NCBI GenBank assembly: GCA_031272715.1 | Contig: JAISTH010000028.1 | Location: 1 to 64,000 of the forward strand | Direction of reading: 5' to 3' | Length of the DNA stretch: 64,000 nucleotides | From: Desulfovibrio sp. | Lineage (GTDB): Bacteria; Desulfobacterota; Desulfovibrionia; Desulfovibrionales; Desulfovibrionaceae | Part shown: positions 27,026 through 35,555 of the stretch, piece after piece | How positions within the stretch are numbered: position 1 is the stretch's first letter | How the letters are laid out: every line of letters starts with the position of its first letter | The notes under the pieces: generated by a model | What the model was told of the DNA's origin: nothing | Database searches by the model: none | The model's input: only the letters and a program-made list of their open reading frames with translations | Translations under genes and position numbers: made by a program

Positions 27026-28702
27026 TTAGCCCTTGGCTCTGGCTTCCATGCGCTCGGCCAGGGTCGCCAGCTTGCCGATCAGCGCATCCTTTCCGTCGGC
27101 GGCGGGTGCCGCGGACGGCGGCGGGGGGGGCGGCGGCTGGTGGCCGTGGATGCGTGCAGTCAGCGCCCCGACGTGCCGCTCCAGTTCGGCGCGGGCGTCC
27201 TCGGAGTCGCTGGTGCCCAGCAGTTCGAGATAGATGTCCAGGGCTCCCTGCAGGTCTCCCTGATCTTCCAGCACCTGGGCCATGGAGCGGGTGCGGAGGT
27301 TGATCACCGGTCCGGTCCCTTTGTCCGTTCCGGAGGCGTCGGCCTCGGGGGAGTCGTGGGATTCCGGGGATTTTTTCCTGCGCTGGTGGGCGGCGGGGCT
27401 CTTCGGGGGCGTCGCCGCGCCGTCGTCGGCCGCCTGCCGGGACTCCTGGATGCGGGCGGACAGGTCATTGACGCGTTGTTCCAGTTCGGCGCGCCTGTCA
27501 TCGGAGTCGCAGGTGGCCAGCAGTTCCTCGTAGATGTCCAGGGCCTCCTGCAGATGTCCCTGGCTCTCCAGGGTCTGGGCCATGGAGAAGGTGCGCACGC
27601 TGATCGAGACGTCCGGCTCGTGGGTCTTGCCCGCCTTGCGTCCCTTGGCCGCTCCCGGGGCCGGGCGGGGCTCCTGGGGGGGCGATGCGTCGGTGATGGG
27701 GGGGGCGGGTTCGGGCCTGGTCATCCCGGACTCGTCCCCGGCGTCCAGGAAGTCCGGCGCGGGCTGCGCCGGAAGCGTCGGGGACCCCAGGGCGTCCTCC
27801 ATGGGGAAGACGGATTCCTCCGTTTCGGGCTCTTCCGTCTCCGGGGGGGCGACCGATGTCCCGGGTCCCTTCCCGTTCGTGAAGTCCAGGTCCGGCGCGG
27901 GCTGCGTCGGAAGCTTCGGGGACTCCAGGGCGTCCTCCATGGGGAAGTCGTGTTCCTCCGTCTCGGGCCTCTCGACCTCGGAGGGGGCGACCGACGTTTC
28001 GGAGCCGTCTCCGGCGTCCGGGAAGTCCGGCGGGGACTGGGGCGGAAGCGTCGGGGACCCCAGGGCGTCCTCCATGGGGAAGGAGGGTTCCTCCGTCTCG
28101 GGCGCCTCGACCGTGGGCGGGGCGACGGGTGGTTCGGAGTCCCCCGGGCCTGCCTCCGGAGCCTGTGCGGGCTTTTCCGGGGCTTCCGGTTCGGGCGCCT
28201 GGCCCTTCGCGACGGGGGCGGCTTCCCCGGGAACCCCGGCACCCTCGGAGGGCTTGCGGACAACGGCCCCGGCCGTTCCGGGACTTCCGACGCCCTCCTC
28301 CAGGATGGCCTCGAGCCCCCGGTTGACCACGTCATGGAAGGTCAGCCCCTTCCGGGACAGGGATGCGGCAAGGAAGCGCATGGCCGCCGCCGTGTCGAGA
28401 CGCATCCCCGAGGCCAGGGCGCTGGCCCAGGCCAGCCAGAATCCCTCGTAGGAGGAGAGCATCTCCCCCATCTTCTCGAGATGGCGGCCGCAGGCGTCGT
28501 GTTCCCCCCGCCTGTAGAGAAGGTCGATGAAGAAGAGGCGCGCCTCGAGGAACTCCGGGTGCCGCCCCAGGCCCTCCTCGAGGTAGACGACCGCCTCGTC
28601 GGCGCGGCCGGCCTCCACCATGAGCTTCGCCAACGGGAAGAAGAGCTTGGAGTTGGGCTCAAGCTCCATGACTTCCTTGTACAAGTCGATCTTCTCGATC
28701 AT
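27026..28702 (-). CDS. TPR-type protein with acidic/proline repeats and duplicated C-terminal units
   Basis: A 558-residue protein. The N-terminal part (IEKIDLYKEVMELEPNSKLFFPLAKLMVEAGRADEAVVYLEEGLGRHP) contains TPR-like helical pairs. Residues about 210-345 hold three copies of an ETEE..FPMEDALGSP.LP-type acidic/proline repeat. The end carries two copies of a 50-residue unit: RTFSMAQTLESQGHLQEALDIYEELL...ELEQRVNDLSARI and RTRSMAQVLEDQGDLQGALDIYLELL...ELERHVGALTARI. I chose the ATG at 28702, which overlaps the ftsB-like stop by 4 bases. It is probably a cytoplasmic scaffold; function unknown. Confidence 0.8.
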   Translation of the reverse strand: MIEKIDLYKEVMELEPNSKLFFPLAKLMVEAGRADEAVVYLEEGLGRHPEFLEARLFFIDLLYRRGEHDACGRHLEKMGEMLSSYEGFWLAWASALASGMRLDTAAAMRFLAASLSRKGLTFHDVVNRGLEAILEEGVGSPGTAGAVVRKPSEGAGVPGEAAPVAKGQAPEPEAPEKPAQAPEAGPGDSEPPVAPPTVEAPETEEPSFPMEDALGSPTLPPQSPPDFPDAGDGSETSVAPSEVERPETEEHDFPMEDALESPKLPTQPAPDLDFTNGKGPGTSVAPPETEEPETEESVFPMEDALGSPTLPAQPAPDFLDAGDESGMTRPEPAPPITDASPPQEPRPAPGAAKGRKAGKTHEPDVSISVRTFSMAQTLESQGHLQEALDIYEELLATCDSDDRRAELEQRVNDLSARIQESRQAADDGAATPPKSPAAHQRRKKSPESHDSPEADASGTDKGTGPVINLRTRSMAQVLEDQGDLQGALDIYLELLGTSDSEDARAELERHVGALTARIHGHQPPPPPPPSAAPAADGKDALIGKLATLAERMEARAKG

Positions 28703-29001
28703 TCCCGTCTCCTGGCGTCGGCGCTCTCGTCGAAGATGTACAGGATCTCGTTGTCTCGCACGTAGTGCAGCCGCTGGCGTATCATCCGGGCGATGTACCG
28801 GTCGTCGGACTGCAGAAGGCGTATCTCCCTGCTGAGGGAGAGGTTCTGCTTCTCCAGGTTGGCGATCTGCCTCTCGATGCCGGCGTACTGCCGCTTGAGC
28901 TCCTTGTACTCCAGCAGCCCCGTCGGCCCCCACACCGTGCGCTGGAACAGCATCACGTTGATGAGGGTGAGCAGCACTATGAGGAAGACCCGCCAGAACA
29001 T
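28699..29001 (-). CDS. ftsB: FtsB/DivIC-type septum formation initiator
   Basis: A 100-residue single-pass protein: an N-terminal membrane helix (VFLIVLLTLINVMLF), then a coiled coil (YKELKRQYAGIERQIANLEKQNLSLSREIRLL) and a short end DRYIARMIRQRLHYVRDNEILYIF, which matches the septum formation initiator family. FtsB joins FtsL and FtsQ in the divisome. The ATG at 29001 is preceded by GGGAGGTG. It overlaps the downstream TPR gene by 4 bases, implying translational coupling. Identification as FtsB and not another small coiled-coil divisome protein is likely but not certain. Confidence 0.85.
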   Translation of the reverse strand: MFWRVFLIVLLTLINVMLFQRTVWGPTGLLEYKELKRQYAGIERQIANLEKQNLSLSREIRLLQSDDRYIARMIRQRLHYVRDNEILYIFDESADARRRE

Positions 29002-29070
29002 GGCGTCACCTCCCCCACTGCCGCGCGTGCCCAGCGGCACCGTCCGGAGGATGTCGCCGCCCCCGGTCCG

Positions 29071-29646
29071 TCATGTCCCGCCGCCCTCGGCCATCGCGGC
29101 CCGATTGCGCCGCCGCAGATGGGAGTAGAAGTCGTAGCAGTAGTTCACCCCGGACACGATGGCCAGCACCAGCGCCAGATAGAGGAGCCACTCCCCTATC
29201 GGCCACAGCTCGTGCCCCAGAATGGGAAAATGCAGGATCAGCGGCACGATGGCCACGATCTGGAGCACCGTCTTGGCCTTGCCGAACTTGTCCGCGGCGA
29301 GGACGATCCCCTCGTCGATGGCGATGGCCCTGAGTCCCGTGACCACAAGCTCCCGGCACACCATGAGGATGACCACCCACGCCGGCGCCCAGTCCAGCAT
29401 CACGAACATGATCAGCACCGAGCAGATCAGCACCTTGTCCGCCAAGGGATCCAGGAACTTCCCCATGCTTGTGACGGTGTTGCTCCGCCGGGCGATGTAG
29501 CCGTCCAGCAGGTCCGTTATGGCCGCGAAGACGAAGGCCGCGGCCGCAAGGACGCAGCTCAGCCGTCCGGGAAAGTAGAGCAGCAGGATCACCATGGGCG
29601 TCATGAATATCCTGAGCAGGGTGATCTTGGTGGCCAAAGTGAACAT
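29071..29646 (-). CDS. pgsA: CDP-diacylglycerol-glycerol-3-phosphate 3-phosphatidyltransferase
   Basis: A 191-residue integral membrane CDP-alcohol phosphotransferase. It makes phosphatidylglycerol phosphate, the committed step to PG and cardiolipin. The family motif is complete: DLLDGYIARRSNTVTSMGKFLDPLADK, with the four Asp residues in DG..AR...G...D...D spacing. Four to five membrane helices are visible. pgpA, for the next step, is in this window at 39699 but not adjacent. It belongs to the minus-strand run with mrp upstream and ftsB downstream. Confidence 0.95.
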   Translation of the reverse strand: MFTLATKITLLRIFMTPMVILLLYFPGRLSCVLAAAAFVFAAITDLLDGYIARRSNTVTSMGKFLDPLADKVLICSVLIMFVMLDWAPAWVVILMVCRELVVTGLRAIAIDEGIVLAADKFGKAKTVLQIVAIVPLILHFPILGHELWPIGEWLLYLALVLAIVSGVNYCYDFYSHLRRRNRAAMAEGGGT

Positions 29647-29915
29647 GACGGCTGGGAGTCCTCGCTGGTGTTGCGGGAGGCCGCGCGAACCCGGTGCCGG
29701 CCGGGACGTGACAGAAGAGGGGTCGTGGTCTCACGCCCCCGGCATGGCCCTCGAGGCGGCACGGCAGTGACGTTCCGCCCATGCCCGAGGCCGCATGCAA
29801 GGCCGCATCCGCAAGGGCGCGTTCGCTTTCGTGACGCATTATCGAATCGATTCTAGCATATTCCCGCGAGATGGGCAAAAGGAAATCTCTCCCCGGGGGA
29901 ATTCCGCGCCTTTCG

Positions 29916-30803
29916 TCAGTTCCCGGCCTCCTCCATCCCGCATTCCCTGGCGATGTTCCGGGCGAGGGCCAGGAAGGCGATCTTCGCCGGATGGTCCCCG
30001 TCGAGGCACACCACCGGTTCCCCTCTGTCCGCGGCCACCACCGTGGCGGGATCCAGGGGGATGGCCCCGAGGAAGGGGAAGCCGTACCGGGCCGCCAGCG
30101 CCTTCCCCCCGCCTTTCAGGAAGAGGTCGATGGTCCCGCCGCAGTGGGGGCAGACCAGGCCGCTCATGTTCTCCACGATGCCCAGGACCTTGGCCCCCGC
30201 GTACTGCAGGAAGTTTATGGCCTTGCGCACGTCCGCGAGGGACACCTCCTGGGGGGTGGTCACCACGATGCATTCCGCGTCGGGGACGGTCTTCAGGACC
30301 GTCATGTGCTCGTCCCCGGTGCCTGGAGGGGAGTCGATGAGCAGATAGTCCAGGTCCCCCCAGGCCACGTCGGAAAGGAACTGGCGTATGGCGGCGTTCT
30401 TCTTGGGGCCGCGCCAGAGGACGGCCTGGTCCTTGTCCTGGAGGAGGGAGTCCATGGAGAGGACGCTCAGGTTCTCGAAGGCCGGGGCCGGGACGAGGCG
30501 CTCCCGGTCGTCCATCTCCACGCCGCAGGTCAGGCCCAGGAGTCTCGGGACGCTGGGGCCGTGCATGTCCACGTCGAGGATCCCCACCCGGGCGCCCTCG
30601 TGGGCGAGGGCGGCCGCCGCGTTGACGGTCACGGAGCTCTTCCCCACGCCCCCCTTGCCGCTCATCACGAAGAGTTTGTGGCGTATCCTCGACAGGGTTT
30701 CGCCGATGGACTCGTCCTGGATTCGGAGCATTTCGTCGCAGCCGCCGCCGGCGGCCGCGCCGGGACAGGATCCGGCGGTGGAGCAGGTTGAACAGGATGC
30801 CAT
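29916..30803 (-). CDS. mrp: Mrp/NBP35-type P-loop iron-sulfur carrier ATPase
   Basis: A 295-residue ApbC/Mrp family protein that carries and inserts Fe-S clusters. The N-terminus has a cysteine cluster (CSTCSTAGSC) resembling the N-terminal ferredoxin-like motif of NBP35 proteins. The deviant Walker A MSGKGGVGKSSVTVN is near residue 48. VDMHGPSVPRLLGL, LIDSPPGTGDEH and MSGLVCPHCG (CxxC at the dimer interface) are further hallmarks. I chose the ATG at 30803; the longer track ORF is an artefact of the pcm region. It lies 44 bases after pcm. Confidence 0.93.
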   Translation of the reverse strand: MASCSTCSTAGSCPGAAAGGGCDEMLRIQDESIGETLSRIRHKLFVMSGKGGVGKSSVTVNAAAALAHEGARVGILDVDMHGPSVPRLLGLTCGVEMDDRERLVPAPAFENLSVLSMDSLLQDKDQAVLWRGPKKNAAIRQFLSDVAWGDLDYLLIDSPPGTGDEHMTVLKTVPDAECIVVTTPQEVSLADVRKAINFLQYAGAKVLGIVENMSGLVCPHCGGTIDLFLKGGGKALAARYGFPFLGAIPLDPATVVAADRGEPVVCLDGDHPAKIAFLALARNIARECGMEEAGN

Positions 30804-30847
30804 GGGGACCTCTGGGTGCCTTTGGTTGCGATTTACGGTGGGATCTT

Positions 30848-31570
30848 TCAGCGCCGCGGGGCGGGGGCCTGCCAGCCGTGGTCCCCGATGAGGTCCACGA
30901 AGGCGACGCCTCCGAGGTCCTCCGCGAGGAATTCCCCGGCATGCCTGCGCAGTCTCGCGAGGCGCTGGGAACCGTGCCGCTCCCCCACGGGGATGACCAG
31001 CAGGCCGTCCTCCTCGAGCTGTTCCATGAGGGGGGGCGGGACCACGGGTCCGCCGGCCGTGACCAGGATGCGTTCGAAGGGCGCGGCGGCGGGCACCCCC
31101 AGGGTGCCGTCCCCGCGCATGAAATGGACCCCTTTCACCCCGATGCGGGCCAGCAGGTCCCGGGCCTCGACGTGGAGTTCCCTGAGGCGTTCCACGGTGA
31201 AGACCGTGCAGCCCATGGCGGCGAGCACCGCGGCCTGGTAGCCGCTTCCCGTGCCGATCTCCAGCACCCGCATCCCCGGGGAGACTTCCAGGGCCTGGGT
31301 CATGAGGGCCACGACGAAGGGCTGGGAGATGGTCTGGCCGTGTCCGACGGGCAGGGGGGTGTCCTCGTAGGCCTGGGCCCGGAGGCCGTCCTCGACGAAG
31401 AGGTGGCGGGGGACCGCGGCCATGGCGGCGAGGACGGCGGGGTCGTGGATGCCTCTGGCCTCGATCTGCTCGGCGACCATGCGCTCCCGGAGGCGTCTGG
31501 GGTCTATGCCGTCGAAGGAGAGCCGCCACGAGTCGGTCGCGGCGGCTGGGGATGGGTAGGGGGAGCGCAT
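30848..31570 (-). CDS. pcm: Protein-L-isoaspartate O-methyltransferase
   Basis: A 240-residue PCMT that methylates isoaspartyl residues in damaged proteins using S-adenosylmethionine. Motifs: [29 protein letters not shown], the substrate-contact [15 protein letters not shown], the SAM-binding loop [16 protein letters not shown], and the C-terminal [14 protein letters not shown]. About 20 N-terminal residues ([13 protein letters not shown]) precede the conserved core, so the true start could be later. It is first in the pcm-mrp pair on the minus strand. Confidence 0.94.
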   Translation of the reverse strand: MRSPYPSPAAATDSWRLSFDGIDPRRLRERMVAEQIEARGIHDPAVLAAMAAVPRHLFVEDGLRAQAYEDTPLPVGHGQTISQPFVVALMTQALEVSPGMRVLEIGTGSGYQAAVLAAMGCTVFTVERLRELHVEARDLLARIGVKGVHFMRGDGTLGVPAAAPFERILVTAGGPVVPPPLMEQLEEDGLLVIPVGERHGSQRLARLRRHAGEFLAEDLGGVAFVDLIGDHGWQAPAPRR

Positions 31571-33547
31571 GGGTGACGGTTGTCGCAGATTTTTAGGTCC
31601 GCGTCAACATATGTGACGCACGGGTGCGGGGTTGTCGGACTGTTTGGGGAGGTGTCGGACTGTTTGGAGAGGTGTCGCACTGTCGGGGGCGTGGGCGGCG
31701 GGGATCGGCGTGGAGGGCTTCGGGGCGGGGCCGTTCCATGGAGGGACCATTTCGTGGGGAGGGACCGTTCCATGGGCGGGGGCAGGAGAGCGTTCGCGGG
31801 TGGCGTCGGAACGTCCGGTTCGAGGGGGGCATGTGGTGCCGGGGGCGGCGGGATCCGCGGCATCAGGCGTTCCTTGCGGCACGGCGGCCGACAGGGCGTC
31901 CCGCGTGCCCGGGGCGCATTTTGGGTTTTTCGTCGTGGAAGAGGGAGGCGGCAATCGGGATGGGGTGTTCGGGAGGATCCGCACGGGCATGCCGAGGGCG
32001 AGTTCCACGGCGATGGGGGCGGGGAATGCCCCAGTGCACTTCTCCAGCGTGTTTGCGTTGCGGTTTTGCCAAACGCTATTGCAGAATGCGTGAGCCAATG
32101 TGCGGTCTAGAATCCAATGACATGTGACGTATTTTTGAGCTGAGTGATGATATAATAGTGTACATTATTGGCGTTGAGATCTTTAATTGTGAAGATTGCT
32201 GCATCTGCAAGATAGACATAAGGTTTAAAATTGATTATACTGATCGACAAATATATTTTGCTCTGAAATTGTGTGACTGATATGTGTCTTTTGTTTTGAC
32301 AATAATCTTTATTATGGAAATATTAGTGTGTATGCTTTAAGATGTATATGTTTGAGATTCTGTTAAAGTTAAAATGATTTTATAAATGTATGAAATTGTT
32401 ATGATAAATAATCCTAATGGTATGTTAAGCAATTAACTGCATTATCGTATCGACATTGAAGAACCTGCTAAGATAATCTGCATTGTGATAAATGCTTATT
32501 GAGCAATACAGATATTTTTGTTATTGCAGACACAACCATAAGGAATTATCGCTACAAACAATGTATCCACAGTAATTGAATCCATAAGTATCCAAGAAAG
32601 AAAGCATTTCCAGAATATTGCAAACGGCATTGCCCCATTTGCTAGTTGCCATGCGTTTGCGTTGCAGGAATGCAAGTCGAAAATTTAAGGCCGCAATACA
32701 CGATCCGCATGGAACAAGGAAGACACGTGGGACAGTTCCGGCACGGACGTGGACACGCAAGAAGATGGCCGCTTGGCGGGGCGCCGCTTCGACGATGGCC
32801 CGGAGCCCTGGATCCTCCGCAGAGCCCGGCATCGGGAAGAGGGGGGAGACCCGAGGCGATTTTCCCTGTGTGGCACGCTTGGCGCTTGACCCTGATCGGC
32901 CTGGAGGCGGCGAAAACTCTGGACGGCATCGCTGCCGGAAGGGCGCGACCTGCGGCAACGGGCAGCGGCCCGGATGGGCGCTCCACCTTCAGAGCTTCAA
33001 ATGTTCGCCGACGGCTTCCACATGATGCGGGATCCCATGACGGGACGGGCGCAACCCGGAGGATCGGACGCCGGGACGAACGGCTCGGCGACGCGCTCGC
33101 CGGACATCGGCATCGCGTCCGGACATCGACGCCCCGCAAGGTTTGCCGAAGGCTCCCGGACGCCAGCCGCATGGAACACTTCGGCCGTTTTCCGGATTCC
33201 TCCTTCCCGTTCCCCCTCCCCCGATGCCCATGCGTCCGCATCTACCGGAGCCCCCATGCCCCGGCATCCTCACGCCCCCTACGGCCGCATCGAAGGAACG
33301 AATGCGTCAGGGTCCGGTTCACCAGGACCCCCGCCCGTTCACCGGCATCATGGACGGCGTGCGTCTTCACGGGGAACGGGAATCCCGACGGCACACCCCG
33401 TCAAGTCACTGTCTGCGCCCCCTTGCCGCCGCCATGCATGCGGGGGTTGACCGATGCCGGTCAACAAAGTATTTTCGCCTCCGTGCGTGTCCTTCCCACA
33501 TCCTCCATCCGCAACGGCACCGGGTCCGGTGCGAGGTCCAGTCCGTG
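31571..33547. other. Two-kilobase region without a supported gene; AT-rich centre
   Basis: 31600-32090 is extremely G-rich with short repeats. 32100-32640 changes abruptly to AT-rich sequence with many stop codons in every frame. 32650-33547 returns to GC-rich DNA with overlapping shadow ORFs. In the AT-rich part the only coding-like fragment is a minus-strand stretch MATSKWGNAVCNILEMLSF ending at 32521, which is too short to call. It looks like the remnant of an inserted AT-rich island. Confidence 0.5.
31634..31690 (+). repeat. 20-bp tandem repeat, three copies
   Basis: The motif GTCGGACTGTTTGG(G/A)GAGGT recurs with a 20-base period starting at 31634, 31654 and 31674, the third copy diverged. 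It lies just upstream of the pcm start on the opposite side of its promoter region. Confidence 0.7.
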
Positions 33548-34375
33548 ATGCATCCGGCGTCCCCCTCCCGCGTCTTCCTGCTCACCCTTCTCGCGGCCGC
33601 GTTCCTCCAGTTCGCCGCCCTGTCCCGCATCGCCGCAGCCGGCGATTCCCTCTTCCCCGACCGGGTCGTCACCCCGGGGGCGCCAAGCGCGCTCCTCCCC
33701 CCGGGAGAGGAGAAGACCGGAGCCGGCGACGTGAAGGGGAAGGAGGAATCGCAAGATTCCTCCAGATCCCGGCAACGGGCCCTGATGGAGGACAGCGCCT
33801 CGGAGGCGGAGCCCCGGGACCAGCAATCGGCCGGCCTCCTCATGCCTCCCGGCGAGGACAACGTCGAACAGGACAACGCCTCCGGCAGACCCGCCTACCA
33901 GCGACGTCTCATCGAAGTGGACGCCGCCTACGCCCGGTGCCTCGACGATGCCCAGGGAGTCGCGGAGGCCCTGCGGGAATGCGGCGACGTCGCCAGCGAC
34001 GCCCTGAACGGGATGATCACCGAGGCCACGGACAGGCTGCGCCGCAACGTCGAGGACGATCCGGCCCTGCTCGAGGCGCTGACCGCCGACCGCAAGGCGT
34101 GGATGGCCCTGCGCCGCGCCTTGGTGGACAGCAATCTCGCCGACGGGCAAGGACTCGCCGCGATCCTTCTGGCGGACAAACTCTGGTACGACCTCACGTG
34201 GAGAAGGGCGGAACTCCTCGGCTATCTCGCCCGAAGCACCGATCCCGACGGCGGGCGCGGCCAGGACGAGAAATCCGGCGACGGGAACGAAAAGGCCGGC
34301 GCCTCCGCCGAGGAGGAAGCCGACACGGCCAAGGCGAAAGGATCGGAACGGCACGAGGAGAAGGACAAGGACTGA
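33548..34375 (+). CDS. Exported protein with an LprI-like (DUF1311) domain
   Basis: A 275-residue protein starting at the ATG at 33548 (GAGGT nine bases upstream), followed by a signal peptide (VFLLTLLAAAFLQFAALSRIAAAG). A low-complexity spacer runs to about residue 115. Residues about 120-230 have the LprI/DUF1311 layout: YARCLDDAQGVAEALRECGDVASDALN with two conserved cysteines, then LTADRKAWMALRRALVD. The C-terminal 45 residues are Lys/Glu-rich. The role is likely in the periplasm. It is the second LprI-like gene in the window and is GC-rich, unlike the one at 22275, so the two are not a recent duplication. Confidence 0.7.
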   Translation: MHPASPSRVFLLTLLAAAFLQFAALSRIAAAGDSLFPDRVVTPGAPSALLPPGEEKTGAGDVKGKEESQDSSRSRQRALMEDSASEAEPRDQQSAGLLMPPGEDNVEQDNASGRPAYQRRLIEVDAAYARCLDDAQGVAEALRECGDVASDALNGMITEATDRLRRNVEDDPALLEALTADRKAWMALRRALVDSNLADGQGLAAILLADKLWYDLTWRRAELLGYLARSTDPDGGRGQDEKSGDGNEKAGASAEEEADTAKAKGSERHEEKDKD

Positions 34376-34854
34376 GGGATCCCCCAGCGGCTTGAGACCT
34401 CCGTCCTCCGGCATGGCTTCGGTCCTCCGGCATGGCTTCGGTGTTGCGGCATGCGTCCTTCCCGGGGCGTCTCGCGTGCCTCCCGCCTCCCTGCGGCCCT
34501 TCTTCCAGGTCGTCCGCAATCGACCTGCGGGTCGAAGGGACATGCACGAACGCCCTCGAACATGTTCGAGAACATGACATCAATCCCAAAGAGACACGAT
34601 CCCATTATAGACGATGTCGGCGATCACGATGCAGCGGGTGATTGCAACCGCATCCAATTTTTCGCGCTGACATCGTCGGCGATTTGAATCTCCAATGAAA
34701 ATGGGGATCCCTATACATTTACGGGACTGACAAGCACATGCTTGCGACGGGAACGCGGCAGCTTCCCCCCGGGCATGGGATGCGACCCCCGGAGACCCTG
34801 CATCTGCGCAGTGGCGTTAATGGGAGTCGGCGACCCGCCCGGGAGACCGGAACG
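34376..34854. other. Intergenic region with a short repeat and a palindrome
   Basis: 34400-34450 holds two and a half copies of a CCTCCGGCATGGCTTCGGT repeat. A perfect 16-bp palindrome lies at 34555-34570. The segment 34600-34730 is mildly AT-rich and probably contains the promoter of the following gene. No gene is supported. Confidence 0.5.
34555..34570. promoter_or_regulatory. Perfect 16-bp palindrome, possible operator
   Basis: ctcgaacatgttcgag is its own reverse complement and is followed at once by another GAACATG half-like element. It lies about 285 bases before the hypothetical gene at 34855. The form is that of a dimeric repressor site; the regulator is unknown. Confidence 0.35.
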
Positions 34855-35394
34855 ATGCCATCCCGTCGCTTTTTCAGGGGGACGCGTGTGAACATCGAAG
34901 GAAAGATCGACCAACGGTCGGAAAAAACGGCCCGGAAGGACAAGGCGGCCTGGAACGGCGACGCATGGCCGATGCGGACGGCGGTCCTTGACGGATCCCG
35001 CGGCTGGCGCGCCGAGGGCGGCGAGGGGCGCGTCCGCTCCGCCGCGACGGGACGGACTCCCTCCCGGGACTGGGCCGTCCTGAAGCGTCTCGAGGACGAA
35101 CTGCGGGAGACGCGGCGCAACTACAACGAACTGCTGGACGCCTACATGGAACTCGAGCGGGAGGCCGTGCGCACCGGCGCCGTCGATCGCCTGCACGCGG
35201 ACCTGCTCGCCCGTGACGACGGCCTCCGGCTGACCCTGTCCCGCGAGGAGTACGAGGAGCGTCTCGCCGTGTTGACGGATGCGTGCGCCTTCGACGTGGA
35301 GTTCGGCAGACCCAAATTCCACCCGCGCTACGAAACCGACGGTCCCCCCTCCCAGGGCGCCGGCCGGGGAGGACGTCCCCGCAGGGGCCACTGA
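34855..35394 (+). CDS. Hypothetical protein with a central coiled coil
   Basis: A 179-residue protein with no recognised domain. The start at ATG 34855 has GGAG seven bases upstream; a GTG at 34888 with GGGGGA is an alternative. The N-terminal third is basic and probably disordered. Residues about 78-120 (WAVLKRLEDELRETRRNYNELLDAYMELERE) form a likely coiled coil. The segment LTLSREEYEERLAVLTDACAFDVEF follows, then a Gly/Arg tail. It ends 161 bases before the plus-strand integrase, so it could belong to the same element. GC-rich coding pattern with good third-position bias supports a real gene. Confidence 0.5.
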   Translation: MPSRRFFRGTRVNIEGKIDQRSEKTARKDKAAWNGDAWPMRTAVLDGSRGWRAEGGEGRVRSAATGRTPSRDWAVLKRLEDELRETRRNYNELLDAYMELEREAVRTGAVDRLHADLLARDDGLRLTLSREEYEERLAVLTDACAFDVEFGRPKFHPRYETDGPPSQGAGRGGRPRRGH

Positions 35395-35555
35395 GGCGTC
35401 TCGAGGATGTCCCGGGGATCGGGATCGCCTCTTCCGGGCGACGCACGGCCCGTTCCCGGTTCCCGACACATCCCCCGCTCCGGAATTGCGTGGGCGCCCG
35501 CGGGCTGCGGGCGTGCCACGGCACGAAACGCGTTAATCAATCAACAGGCGGCGAG

